From: Stenotrophomonas panacihumi
GTDB taxonomy: Bacteria > Pseudomonadota > Gammaproteobacteria > Xanthomonadales > Xanthomonadaceae
Assembly (NCBI RefSeq): GCF_001431645.1
Contig: NZ_LLXU01000066.1
Span: 1-64,000, forward strand
Direction of reading: 5' to 3'
DNA length: 64,000 nucleotides
Positions 27,453 through 37,793 of the stretch are shown piece by piece. The position numbers and the translations under genes were made by a program. Under the pieces are notes generated by a model. It saw only the letters and a list, made by a program, of their open reading frames with translations, was not told the origin of the DNA and did no database searches. Numbering within the stretch: the stretch's first letter is position 1; every line of letters begins with the position of its first letter.

Positions 27453-29234
27453 ATGTCGTCCCCCGACGCAGGCGCCGCGCCCGCCCGCGAATCCGGGCTG
27501 ATGCCGGCGCTGCGCCGGTTCTTCCGCCGCAGCGAGGCCGGCTTCATCGTGCTGGCGATGGTCGTGGGGCTGATCGCCGGCCTGCTGACCCTGCTGCAGG
27601 CCGGCCTGGCGCACTCCCTGCAGGCCTGGCTGTACGGCTTCGACGAAAACGAACGGCTCAGCTCGATCGCGCAGGTCGGGCTGGAATCGCTGTGGGTGTT
27701 GCCGGTGGGCGGCCTGCTGGTCGGGCTGATCGGCCGCGCCGCGCGGGCGCGCCGCCGCCAGCTGCTCGATGCGGTGGAGGCCAACGCGCTGCACGGCGGG
27801 CGCATGTCGATGCGCGACAACCTGGTGGTCTCGCTGCAGACGCTGCTGTCCAACGGCTTCGGCGCGTCCGTCGGCCTGGAAGCGGCGTACACGCAGATGG
27901 GCGCCGGCAGCGGCTCGCAGCTGGGCCGGGTGCTGCGCCTGCGCCGCGCGGATATCCGCACGCTGGTCGGCGCCGGCGCGGCCGGGGCGATCGCCGCGGC
28001 GTTCGGCGCGCCGCTGGCCGGCGCGTTCTATGCCTTCGAGATCGTCATCGGCGCCTATACGCCCTCCGCGCTGGCGGCGGTGGCCGTGGCCGCGCTGGCC
28101 GGCAGCTTCATCGCGCAGGCCGCGGGGCTGCCGCCCTACCTGCTGCCGGCCGCCACCGTCTTCAGCCTGCATCCGCGCGATTACGCGCTGTTCGCAGCGC
28201 TCGGGCTGGTGTGCGCGTTGGTCGGCGTGGCGGTGATGCGCCTGGTCACCACCATCGAGCAGGGCGTGAACCGCACGCCGCTGCCGGCCTGGGCGCGGCC
28301 GGTGCTCGGCGGCGTGCTGCTGATTCCGCTGGCGCTGGTGACGCCGCAAACGCTGTCCTCCGGCCACGGCGCGCTGCATATCGACCTCACCGGCCACACT
28401 CCGCTGCTGTGGCTGGGCGTGCTGTTGCTGCTCAAGTGCCTGGCCTCGGGCATCTCGCTGGGTTTCGGTTTCCGCGGTGGCCTGTTCTTCGCCTCGCTGT
28501 TCATGGGCTCGCTGGTCGGCGCGCTGTATGCCGGCCTGCTCAATCTCGGCGTGGGCGATGCGCTGGTGGACCCTACCTCGGCGGCGCTGGCCGGCATGGC
28601 GGCGCTGGCGGCCGCGGTGGTCGGCGCGCCGATGACCATGGCGATGCTGGTGCTGGAAGGCACGCACGACTTCGTGCTGGCCAGCGTGGTGATGGCCGCG
28701 GTGCTGGTGGCCAGCACGGTGGTGCGGCAGGTGTTCGGCTATTCGTTCTCGACCTGGCGCCTGCACCTGCGCGGGGAAAGCATCAAGAGCGCGCGCGACG
28801 TGGGCTGGATCCACAACCTCAGCGCCGGCCGCATGATGCGCCGCGACCCGGCGACGATGGCCGCCGATGCCAGCGTGGCCGAGTTCCGCCATCGCTTCCC
28901 GCTCGGCTCGGGCACGCGCGTGGTGCTGCTGGATGGCGAAGGGCGCTATGCGGGCATCGTCACCGTGGCGGCCGTCTACGCCGATGGCGTGAAGCCGGAG
29001 GCGGTGCTGGCGGATTTCGCCGGCAACCGCGATACCGCCCTGCCCGCCGATGCCGACGTGGTGGCGGTGATGCAGCGCTTCGACCAGACGCAGACCGACG
29101 AGATGGCGGTCATCGACGCCGAGCGGCACGTGCTGGGCGTGCTGTCGGAAGGCTTCGTGCGCAAGCGCTACGCCGAGGAGCTGGACCGGCGGCAGCGCGA
29201 GCTGATGGGCGAGCGGGTGGAAGACGCGGAGTAG
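27453..29234 (+). CDS. CLC-family anion channel/transporter with CBS region
   Basis: A 593-residue polytopic protein of the CLC fold: about ten membrane segments over residues 30-430, then a cytoplasmic CBS-like region (about 450-590; MMRRDPATMAADASVAEF...GIVTVAAVYADG). The helix with the gating Glu reads VGLEAAYTQ (about residue 139) in place of GREGP. The later GxFxP element reads GGLFFAS. The first serine motif GSGIP is not recognisable. It therefore belongs to a divergent CLC branch, and ion and mechanism (channel or exchanger) cannot be assigned. Converges with hrpA (3 bp apart). Confidence 0.85.
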   Translation: MSSPDAGAAPARESGLMPALRRFFRRSEAGFIVLAMVVGLIAGLLTLLQAGLAHSLQAWLYGFDENERLSSIAQVGLESLWVLPVGGLLVGLIGRAARARRRQLLDAVEANALHGGRMSMRDNLVVSLQTLLSNGFGASVGLEAAYTQMGAGSGSQLGRVLRLRRADIRTLVGAGAAGAIAAAFGAPLAGAFYAFEIVIGAYTPSALAAVAVAALAGSFIAQAAGLPPYLLPAATVFSLHPRDYALFAALGLVCALVGVAVMRLVTTIEQGVNRTPLPAWARPVLGGVLLIPLALVTPQTLSSGHGALHIDLTGHTPLLWLGVLLLLKCLASGISLGFGFRGGLFFASLFMGSLVGALYAGLLNLGVGDALVDPTSAALAGMAALAAAVVGAPMTMAMLVLEGTHDFVLASVVMAAVLVASTVVRQVFGYSFSTWRLHLRGESIKSARDVGWIHNLSAGRMMRRDPATMAADASVAEFRHRFPLGSGTRVVLLDGEGRYAGIVTVAAVYADGVKPEAVLADFAGNRDTALPADADVVAVMQRFDQTQTDEMAVIDAERHVLGVLSEGFVRKRYAEELDRRQRELMGERVEDAE

Positions 29235-29237
29235 CGA

Positions 29238-32200
29238 TCACCCCCGCAGCGCGGCCACCCGCTGCGCCAGCTTCTTGGCCGAAATGCCGCCGCGCGCGCC
29301 GAGCTCCTGCGCGAACAACGACACCCGCAGCTCTTCCAGATCCCAGCGCAAGGCCTGCCACTCCGCGCGCTCGCGCCGGCCCAGCGCCGCCGCTTCGTCC
29401 AGGGCATCCAGGAACGGTTTGAGTTCCAGCATGCGCGCCTGGTCGCGCGAGGGATCGCGCTTGGCGCGCTCGGCGCGCAGCAGCATCGCCTTGAGGTAGC
29501 GCGGGAACTGCGCCAGCGCCTCGGCCGGCGTCTGCCGCAGGAAACCCGGATGCACCAGCGCGGCGAGCTGCGCCTGCAGGTCGTCCAGGTTGCCGCGCGC
29601 CCAGCCCATCAGCGGCGCTTCCAGCGCCGGCTTGATCGCCGCCACGCCGGACAGGATCTCCTCGGCCAGCTTCAAACGCTGCATTGCTTCGCCGAACAGC
29701 TGCTTGCCGACTTCCTCGCGCCGCTGCGCGAACGCGCCGGCGTCGCGGATGTTTTCCAACCCATGGTCGAGCAATGCGTTCATCGCCGCATCCACCAGGT
29801 CGCCGCGCAGGCGTTCCTGCGATTCGATCGCCGCGTACAGCAGCCCGGTCTTGGGCGAGACCGGCAGCTGCTTGCGGGCCTGCTTCACCTTGTCGGCCAG
29901 GCCGATCTCCATCAGCCGGCGCACGCCGAGCGGATGCGCGGCGTCGGCTTCGGCACGGTCGGCGAAGATGCGCAGCGCGGCGCTGTCGCCCTGGTCCACC
30001 AGCGCCGGGTAAGCCGGCACGCCGGCTTCGCCCGGCACCTGCCGCGGGATCGGCGCGGCGGGGAATTCGCGCAGCCCTTCGGCGGCCAGTGCACGGCCGG
30101 CGCGTGCGGCGAAGGCATCGCCGGCACGGTCGCCGAAACGCACGCGCAGCGCGTCGAGGTCGCGCGATTCGGCCAGCACCTTGCCGCTTTCATCGCGCAG
30201 CCGCAGGTTCATGCGCAGGTGCGGCTCCAACGAAGGCTCGTCGAAATCCAGCGCCGAGACCGCCACGCCGGTGGCCTTGGCCAGGAAGCGCGCCAGTTCG
30301 CCGCGCAGGTCATCGGCCGAGGGCGTGGTGAATGCCTCGAAGAACGCGCGGGCGAAGTCCGGCGCGGGCACGAAGTTGCGCCGCTGCGCCTTGGGCAGGC
30401 TGCGGATCAGCGCGGCGGCCTTGTCGGCGACGAAGCCCGGCGCCAGCCACGACAGCCGCGAAGGATCGAGCGCGTTGAGCAGGTGCAGCGGCACTTCCAG
30501 CGTCACGCCGTCGTCGGCCGCGCCCGGCTCGAAGCGGTAATGCAGCGCCAGGCGCGCATCGCCGAGCGGGAAATACTTCGGATAGCGGTCTTCCTCGCTG
30601 CCCTCGCCGGGCAGCAGGTCGACCAGCGTCCAGTGCAGCTGGCGGCGCTTCTCCGGCGCCAGCGCCTTCCACCAGGCATCCAGGCCGGTGGCCGAGTGGA
30701 TGTCCGACGGCACCCGGTCCAGGTACCAGCGCGCCTGCCAGCCTTCATCGGCCACCAGGCCGGCGCGACGCAGCTTGGCCTCTTCCTCGCGGGCCTGTTC
30801 GAGCACGCGCAGGTTGTCGGCCACGAAACTGGCACGGGTGTTGATCTCGCCGGTCACCAGGGCCTGGCGCACGAAGATGTCGTGCGATTCGACCGGATCG
30901 ATGCGCCCGTAGTGCACCGGCTTCTTCGGCGCCAGCACCAGGCCGAACAGGCTGATCTGCTCGGAGGCCAGCACATGCCCTTGCGCGCGCGACCAATGCG
31001 GGTCGAAATGCTTGCGCAGCAGCAGGTGCGGCAGTTCGGCGATGGCCCAATCCGGCTCGATGGCGGCGTTGGTCAGGCCCCACACCTTCTGCGTATCCAG
31101 CAGCGTGGCGGCCAGCACCCACGGTGGCGGCCGCTTGGACAGCGCCGAGCCGGGGAACAGCAGGAAGCGGCGCTGGCGCGGCGCCTGGAAATCGCCCTTC
31201 TCGCTGCGATGGCCCAGCTGCGTGGGCAGGCCGACGATCAGCGCGCGGTGCAGGGTCTGGTAGGCGGCACTGCGCGCGCGTTCGCTGAAGCCACCGCTTT
31301 CCGGGCCGGCCGGCTTGCCGCGCGGCGCGGGCGCGGCAGGCGCTGGCGCGGCGGTGTTGGCCTTGCCTTCGCGGGCCAGCCGCGCGGCGCGATGCAGTTG
31401 CCCGCGCGTGGCCTTGGCGGCGGCGGCATCGTCGCGCGCGGCCGGGGCCGGCGCGCTGCTGCCGGCGAGCAACGGCGCCAGCGAGGCCTCCACGGTCTCT
31501 TCCTTCCAACCGAGTTCCTCGCACAGCAGGCGCAGCTGGCGGTGCAGCTCGCGCCATTCGCGCATGCGCAGGAAGCCGAGGAAGTGGCGGTCGCACCAGT
31601 CGCGCAGTTTCGATTGGGTGAGGTCTTCGTGGGCCTGCCGGTAGGCCTCCCACAGCCGCAGCACGCCGACGAACTCCGAGCGCCCGTCGGCGAACTGCGC
31701 GTGCGCGTTGTCGGCGGCGGCGCGCGCTTCGGGCGGGCGTTCGCGCGGGTCCTGGATGCCCAGGAACGAGGCGATGACCAGCATCGGCCGCAGGCAGCCG
31801 GCGGCCTGCGCGGCCACCAGCATGCGCGCCAGCTTCACGTCCACCGGCAGGCGCGCCATCTGCTTGCCGACCGCGGTGAGGCGGCGTTCGGCATCGATGG
31901 CGCCGAGTTCGACCAGCTGCTGCCAGCCATCGGCCACGGCGCGCTCGTCCGGCGCTTCGAGGAACGGGAAGTCCTCGATGCGGCCCAGCCCCAGCTGCAG
32001 CATCCGCAGGATCACGCCGGAGAGGCTGGAGCGGCGGATTTCCGGATCGGTGAATTCCGGGCGCGCGGCGAAGTCCGCCTCGCTGTAGAGGCGCACGCAT
32101 ATGCCTTCGGCCACGCGGCCGCAGCGGCCCATGCGCTGGTTGGCGCTGGCCTGCGAGACCGGTTCGATATGCAGGCGGTCCAGCTTCTGCCGCGGGCTGT

Positions 32201-33350
32201 AGCGCTTGACCCGCGCGAAGCCCGGGTCCACCACGTAGCGGATGCGCGGCACGGTGAGCGAGGTTTCGGCCACGTTGGTGGCCAGCACGAGGCGGCGCTT
32301 CGGGCCCGGGTTGAACACCCGGTCCTGGTCGTTGGCCGAGAGCCGCGCATACAGCGGCAGCACTTCGGTTTCGCGGTACTTGCGCCGTTCCAGCGAGTGG
32401 TGGGCGTCGCGGATCTCGCGCTCGCCGGGCAGGAACACCAGCACGTCGCCGCGCGGGTCGGTGCGGGTGATCTCGTCGATCGCCGCCACGATGGCGTCGT
32501 TGACCGAGCGCTCGCCGTCGCTGCCGGCGTCGTCGTCCCCTTCGCCGCCGCCCTCGCCTTCCAGCGGGCGATAGCGCACCTGCACCGGGTAGGTGCGGCC
32601 TTCCACGCTGATCACCGGGGCGTCGTCGAAATGCCTGGAGAAGCGCTCGGTGTCGATGGTCGCCGAGGTGACGATCAGCTTCAGGTCCGGGCGCTTGTGC
32701 AGCAGCTGCTTGAGGTAGCCGAGCAGGAAATCGATGTTGAGGCTGCGTTCGTGCGCCTCGTCGACGATGATCGTGTCGTAGGCGGACAACCAGCGGTCGC
32801 TGGCGATCTCCGCCAGCAGGATGCCGTCGGTCATGAACTTGATGCGGGTGTCCTCGCCGACGCGGTCGGTGAAGCGCACCTGGTAGCCCACCGCCCCGCC
32901 CAGCGGCGTGCGCAGTTCCTCGGCCACGCGGCTGGCCACCGCGCGCGCGGCGATGCGGCGCGGCTGGGTGCAGCCGATCATGCCGGCGGTGCCGCGGCCG
33001 GCGGCCAGGCACAGCTTGGGCAGCTGGGTGGTCTTGCCCGAGCCGGTCTCGCCGGCGATCACCACCACCTGGTGGTCACGGATCAGCGCGACGATGCGCT
33101 CGGCCTCGCGGGCGATCGGCAGCTGTTCGTCGAGGGTGATGGCCGGCTGGCTCTGCGCGCGGCGGGCACGCTCGCCCGTGGAGGCGCGCAGCGCCTGCTC
33201 GAACGCCTGCTCCATCTCGGGGTTGCCGGGCTTGGCCTGCCACCGCGACCATAGGCCGAACAGGCGGCCGCGGTCGCGGGACATCGCGTCGTCTACCGCG
33301 CGGCGTCGCGCGCGCAGATGGTCGCCCAAGGGCTTGTCGATAGCACTCAT
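29238..33350 (-). CDS. hrpA: ATP-dependent RNA helicase HrpA
   Basis: A 1370-residue DEAH-box helicase. Walker A is AGETGSGKTTQLPK (about residues 100-113) and the DEAH box is VDEAHERSLN (about 198). SAT and QRMGRCGRV motifs follow, then HA2/OB-fold domains and the long C-terminal DUF3418 region typical of HrpA (E. coli 1300 aa). A low-complexity Ala/Pro insertion lies near residues 640-690. HrpA rescues stalled ribosomes and processes some mRNAs in E. coli. Start MSAIDKPLGDH. The AT-rich divergent gap to dps probably holds both promoters. Confidence 0.94.
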   Translation of the reverse strand: MSAIDKPLGDHLRARRRAVDDAMSRDRGRLFGLWSRWQAKPGNPEMEQAFEQALRASTGERARRAQSQPAITLDEQLPIAREAERIVALIRDHQVVVIAGETGSGKTTQLPKLCLAAGRGTAGMIGCTQPRRIAARAVASRVAEELRTPLGGAVGYQVRFTDRVGEDTRIKFMTDGILLAEIASDRWLSAYDTIIVDEAHERSLNIDFLLGYLKQLLHKRPDLKLIVTSATIDTERFSRHFDDAPVISVEGRTYPVQVRYRPLEGEGGGEGDDDAGSDGERSVNDAIVAAIDEITRTDPRGDVLVFLPGEREIRDAHHSLERRKYRETEVLPLYARLSANDQDRVFNPGPKRRLVLATNVAETSLTVPRIRYVVDPGFARVKRYSPRQKLDRLHIEPVSQASANQRMGRCGRVAEGICVRLYSEADFAARPEFTDPEIRRSSLSGVILRMLQLGLGRIEDFPFLEAPDERAVADGWQQLVELGAIDAERRLTAVGKQMARLPVDVKLARMLVAAQAAGCLRPMLVIASFLGIQDPRERPPEARAAADNAHAQFADGRSEFVGVLRLWEAYRQAHEDLTQSKLRDWCDRHFLGFLRMREWRELHRQLRLLCEELGWKEETVEASLAPLLAGSSAPAPAARDDAAAAKATRGQLHRAARLAREGKANTAAPAPAAPAPRGKPAGPESGGFSERARSAAYQTLHRALIVGLPTQLGHRSEKGDFQAPRQRRFLLFPGSALSKRPPPWVLAATLLDTQKVWGLTNAAIEPDWAIAELPHLLLRKHFDPHWSRAQGHVLASEQISLFGLVLAPKKPVHYGRIDPVESHDIFVRQALVTGEINTRASFVADNLRVLEQAREEEAKLRRAGLVADEGWQARWYLDRVPSDIHSATGLDAWWKALAPEKRRQLHWTLVDLLPGEGSEEDRYPKYFPLGDARLALHYRFEPGAADDGVTLEVPLHLLNALDPSRLSWLAPGFVADKAAALIRSLPKAQRRNFVPAPDFARAFFEAFTTPSADDLRGELARFLAKATGVAVSALDFDEPSLEPHLRMNLRLRDESGKVLAESRDLDALRVRFGDRAGDAFAARAGRALAAEGLREFPAAPIPRQVPGEAGVPAYPALVDQGDSAALRIFADRAEADAAHPLGVRRLMEIGLADKVKQARKQLPVSPKTGLLYAAIESQERLRGDLVDAAMNALLDHGLENIRDAGAFAQRREEVGKQLFGEAMQRLKLAEEILSGVAAIKPALEAPLMGWARGNLDDLQAQLAALVHPGFLRQTPAEALAQFPRYLKAMLLRAERAKRDPSRDQARMLELKPFLDALDEAAALGRRERAEWQALRWDLEELRVSLFAQELGARGGISAKKLAQRVAALRG

Positions 33351-33423
33351 CGATCGGGTGATGTGAAAAATTTAATAACCACGGATGCTTTAGCCTGTCT
33401 ATTGTGACGCCATATCCATGAGC

Positions 33424-33430
33424 AAGGAGG
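33424..33430 (+). promoter_or_regulatory. Strong Shine-Dalgarno sequence fixing the dps start
   Basis: AAGGAGG lies 8 nt before the ATG at 33439. This rules out the upstream in-frame ATG at 33418, whose reading would run through the ribosome-binding site. Confidence 0.85.
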
Positions 33431-33438
33431 ATTCCCAG

Positions 33439-33984
33439 ATGGCAAAGAGCAAGAACACCCCCCAGAAGTCCGGCAAAACCAAGCTGGCGGCGCCCGCGCC
33501 CTCGGCCCCGCACGTGGATATCGGGATCAAGGACAGCGATCGCAAGAAGATCGCCGAGGGCCTGTCCGGCTACCTCGCCGACGCGTACACGCTGTACCTG
33601 AAGACCCACAACTTCCACTGGAACGTGACGGGCCCGATGTTCAATTCGCTGCACACCATGTTCGAGACCCAGTACACCGAGCAGTGGACGGCGCTGGACG
33701 ACGTGGCCGAGCGCATCCGCGCCCTGGGCTACAACGCGCCGGGCTCGTACCGCGAATTCGTCAACCTGACCTCCATCCCCGAGGAGCCGGGCCTGACCGA
33801 CAGCGCCGACTGGCGCGAGATGGTGCGCCAGCTGGTCACCGGCAACGAGGCGGTGTGCCGCACCGCGCGCAAGGTGCTGGCCTCGGCCGACGACGCCGGC
33901 GACGACCCGAGCGTGGACCTGCTGACCCAGCGCCTGCAGACCCACGAGAAGTACGCGTGGATGCTGCGTTCGCTGCTGCAGTAA
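33439..33984 (+). CDS. dps: Dps-family DNA-protecting ferritin-like protein
   Basis: A 181-residue protein. The ferroxidase signature HNFHWNVTGPMFNSLHTMFE (about residues 56-75) and the acidic partner helix (EQWTALDDVAERIRALG) mark a Dps subunit. Dps forms dodecamers that oxidise and store iron and coat DNA in stress. The Lys/Pro/Ala-rich N-terminal tail (about 30 residues) resembles DNA-binding tails of other Dps proteins. It has its own strong ribosome-binding site and is followed by an intrinsic terminator, so it is monocistronic. Confidence 0.93.
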   Translation: MAKSKNTPQKSGKTKLAAPAPSAPHVDIGIKDSDRKKIAEGLSGYLADAYTLYLKTHNFHWNVTGPMFNSLHTMFETQYTEQWTALDDVAERIRALGYNAPGSYREFVNLTSIPEEPGLTDSADWREMVRQLVTGNEAVCRTARKVLASADDAGDDPSVDLLTQRLQTHEKYAWMLRSLLQ

Positions 33985-34008
33985 GCGATGCAGTGATGAG
34001 ATGACAGG

Positions 34009-34037
34009 CGCCCGGCTTCGGCCGGGCGTTTGTTTTT
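34009..34037 (+). terminator. Rho-independent terminator of dps
   Basis: A perfect 8-bp stem (CGCCCGGC / GCCGGGCG) with a TTCG tetraloop is followed by TTTGTTTTT. It lies 25 bp after the dps stop, in the 61-bp gap to the convergent methyltransferase gene. Confidence 0.92.
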
Positions 34038-34045
34038 GGGGGCGC

Positions 34046-34894
34046 TCACTCCGCGGAAGGGGCTTCAGCCCCGGCCGCCCCCTCGAAGATCGCAACGCGG
34101 TGCGGTTGCACCGGGCCCACCGGCCGCAGCCAGCTCTGCGCCGCCAGCACCTCCACGCAGGGGCCGAAACCGGCGATCCGCAGCGGCCGCCGTTCCGCTT
34201 CCGCCCGCAGGCGCGCCAGCAGTGCTTCCAGCAATGCCCCGCGCAGCGGCGTATAGAGATAGAACACGCTGCCTTGCGACAGATCGGCCTGGCGCAGGTC
34301 CGCGCAGGCGAACCGCGCCCTCGCCAGCCCCAGCGCCTGCGCGGCCTCCCGCGCCACGGCGACATACGCCGGCTCGATCTCGATGCCGCGAGCTCGCGCC
34401 GGCGAGCACAGCGCCACCAGCAGCGGCACCTGGCCCAGCCCTGCGCCCAGGTCGACCAGCTCGTCGTCCGCCCCCAGCCCGGTACGCGCCAGCAGATCGA
34501 GGACATGCCGTACCGGCGTCGGTTGGTAGGCCACCATGCCCGCGGCCAAGGGCACCCGAGGCGCACCCGGCACGGGCAGGTCGAGCACCCCGGCCAGCAG
34601 TTCGTCGCGGGCATCGAAGCCCTCGGCGGCGTCCGGCGCGCCGTGGCCGGGATGGCTGGCCAGCAGCGCGCGCAGGCGCGCCGGGTCGCGCCGCAGGGCG
34701 ACATACAGCCGCTGGTTGACCGCCTCGACCTCGTCCCGCCGCGCGCGCAATGGGCCGGCGATCGGCGAGGCCTCGTCTTCCGGCAGCCAGCGCTCCAGCC
34801 GGTCGAGCCAGTCCAGCCGTTGCCAGAGCGCGGCATCGGGCGCCGGCCCGGCAAAGCCTTCGGCCTCGGCCAGCAGGGTTTCCAACGGATGCAT
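34046..34894 (-). CDS. SAM-dependent methyltransferase-like protein
   Basis: A 282-residue protein. The C-terminal half is a class I Rossmann methyltransferase: VDLGAGLGQVPLLVAL (about residues 150-165, motif I), then GIEIEPAYV (motif II) and FACADLRQADLSQGSVFYLY (motif IV-like). The N-terminal half is helical. The open frame extends far upstream against recQ, but only this part has protein-like composition. ATG (MHPLETLLAEAE) is preceded by TAGAAT, suggesting a leaderless message. The substrate is unknown. Confidence 0.8.
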   Translation of the reverse strand: MHPLETLLAEAEGFAGPAPDAALWQRLDWLDRLERWLPEDEASPIAGPLRARRDEVEAVNQRLYVALRRDPARLRALLASHPGHGAPDAAEGFDARDELLAGVLDLPVPGAPRVPLAAGMVAYQPTPVRHVLDLLARTGLGADDELVDLGAGLGQVPLLVALCSPARARGIEIEPAYVAVAREAAQALGLARARFACADLRQADLSQGSVFYLYTPLRGALLEALLARLRAEAERRPLRIAGFGPCVEVLAAQSWLRPVGPVQPHRVAIFEGAAGAEAPSAE

Positions 34895-34901
34895 GGGCCC
34901 G

Positions 34902-34907
34902 ATTCTA
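34902..34907 (-). promoter_or_regulatory. -10 element of the methyltransferase gene, probably leaderless
   Basis: TAGAAT (5 of 6 to TATAAT) on the minus strand ends 7 nt before the ATG. Transcription would then begin at the start codon. No good -35 is visible. Confidence 0.45.
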
Positions 34908-34965
34908 GCCAGCGGCGGCGGCAAAGCCCGATACGCCAACGCGTCGGCCCGGCTTGACCGCCACG

Positions 34966-34971
34966 GTATCC
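34966..34971 (+). promoter_or_regulatory. -10 element of recQ, probably leaderless
   Basis: TATCCT ends 7 nt before the recQ ATG, with no Shine-Dalgarno sequence between. It is part of the short divergent region shared with the methyltransferase gene. Confidence 0.4.
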
Positions 34972-34978
34972 TAGGCCG

Positions 34979-36781
<1,803 letters not shown>

Positions 36782-36903
36782 GCCCGCGCAACGGCGTGTG
36801 CCAATCCTGGCAAGAAAGTTCCCGGGCGCGACAGCAGGCATTCAAGCGGCCACTGCCAGTATCCTAGGCAGGTCGCATACGGCCGTACCCGCGGGTGTCC
36901 ACC

Positions 36904-37386
36904 ATGAAGCGCAGCCTGATCCTGACCGCCCTGTTCCTCGCCTCCGGCGCCGCCCTGGCGCAGAGCGAAGGTGCGGGCGCCGCGAAGTCGCTGGACCTGA
37001 GCGTCCCGCAGGAGCCGATCCAGTACCGCGCCGATCCGAGCTACGCGAACGACCCGCCGGGCACGTTCTACGGCGACAAGTCCGGCCCGGTGCCGCGCGC
37101 GCCGGATGGCCGCATCGCCGACGTGGTGGACGACAAGCTGCAGGTGCACGGCGCGGTGGCGGCCGGCGTGGGTTATTCGAGCCGCGGCGGCAACAGCAAC
37201 TGGCAGGCGGCCACGGTCAACCTCACCAAGAACTACACCACCGACGAAGGCAAGACGAATACGTTCGGCTTGAACATCAGCGTCGGCCAAGGCGAAGGCC
37301 CGATGTTCGGGCCGGGCTACTACGGTCGCGGTTATTACGGGCCGGGCCCGTACCGGGCGAGCGAGCCGATGCCGATGGGGTGGTGA
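36904..37386 (+). CDS. Small secreted Gly/Tyr-rich-tailed protein
   Basis: A 160-residue protein with a signal peptide (MKRSLILTALFLASGAALAQ). The mature part includes GAVAAGVGYSSRGGNSNWQAATVNLTKN, a beta-like segment that could be a short outer-membrane or surface strand region, and a C-terminus rich in Gly, Tyr and Pro (FGPGYYGRGYYGPGPY). An in-frame GTG nine bases upstream is possible, but the ATG fits the signal peptide. No family recognised. Confidence 0.7.
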   Translation: MKRSLILTALFLASGAALAQSEGAGAAKSLDLSVPQEPIQYRADPSYANDPPGTFYGDKSGPVPRAPDGRIADVVDDKLQVHGAVAAGVGYSSRGGNSNWQAATVNLTKNYTTDEGKTNTFGLNISVGQGEGPMFGPGYYGRGYYGPGPYRASEPMPMGW

Positions 37387-37393
37387 ATCGTGC

Positions 37394-37412
37394 CGCGCGA
37401 AACTTTCGCGCG
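37394..37412. repeat. Near-perfect palindrome (9-bp arms)
   Basis: CGCGCGAAA and TTTCGCGCG flank a single C, right after the stop of the secreted Gly/Tyr-rich protein gene. It could form a hairpin, but no T-tract follows on either strand, so I do not call it a terminator. It abuts a REP-type palindrome. Confidence 0.6.
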
Positions 37413-37434
37413 TCGCGGCTGAAGCCGCGCCTAC
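37413..37434 (-). repeat. REP-like GTAG palindrome
   Basis: Read on the minus strand, this begins GTAG and continues with a GC-rich inverted repeat whose core is CGCGGCTTCAGCCGCG. That is the architecture of GTAG-headed REP elements of Xanthomonas and Stenotrophomonas relatives, typically scattered between convergent genes and mobilised by RAYT (TnpA-REP) proteins. It sits between the convergent secreted-protein and response-regulator genes. I saw no second copy in the window. Confidence 0.6.
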
Positions 37435-37793
37435 GACGCGTCAGGGCCTGCCTGCAGCCCTGACAGCGCCGCCTGCAAATCCCTGCGCCGGAACGGCTTC
37501 TTCAACACCGGCACCGCGTGGTACTGCTCGGGCACGCCGGCACGGCCGTAGCCGGTGACGAACATGAAGGGGATGCCGCTGCGTTGCAGGGCGTCCGCCA
37601 CCGGGAAGGACATCGTGCCGGCCAGGTTCACGTCCAGCACGGCCATGCCGATCTGCCCGCTTGCCAGCACGTCGAGCGCCGCTGGCACCGTCGCCACCGG
37701 CGGGGCCACGTCGTAGCCCATGTCCGCGAGCAGGTCCTCGGTGAGCATGGCGATCATGGACTCGTCCTCGACGATCAGCACCCGCACGCTCAT
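37431..37793 (-). CDS. Single-domain response regulator partnered with an HWE kinase
   Basis: A 120-residue receiver-only protein with VEDESMIAM (acidic pocket), the phospho-Asp in MAVLDVNLAG (about residue 53), VTGYG and the Lys in PVLKKPFRR (about 99). The FMFVTGYG segment is typical of receivers paired with HWE/HisKA_2 kinases. Its ATG overlaps the kinase stop (ATGA), so kinase and receiver are translationally coupled. Output is unknown: it has no DNA-binding domain. Confidence 0.88.
   Translation of the reverse strand: MSVRVLIVEDESMIAMLTEDLLADMGYDVAPPVATVPAALDVLASGQIGMAVLDVNLAGTMSFPVADALQRSGIPFMFVTGYGRAGVPEQYHAVPVLKKPFRRRDLQAALSGLQAGPDAS

Noticed and set aside
33590-33603. GTAC...GTAC inside dps as a third copy of the 3HB operator
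   Set aside because: The spacing is five bases rather than four, it is within coding sequence, and it lacks the flanking ATC and AG bases.
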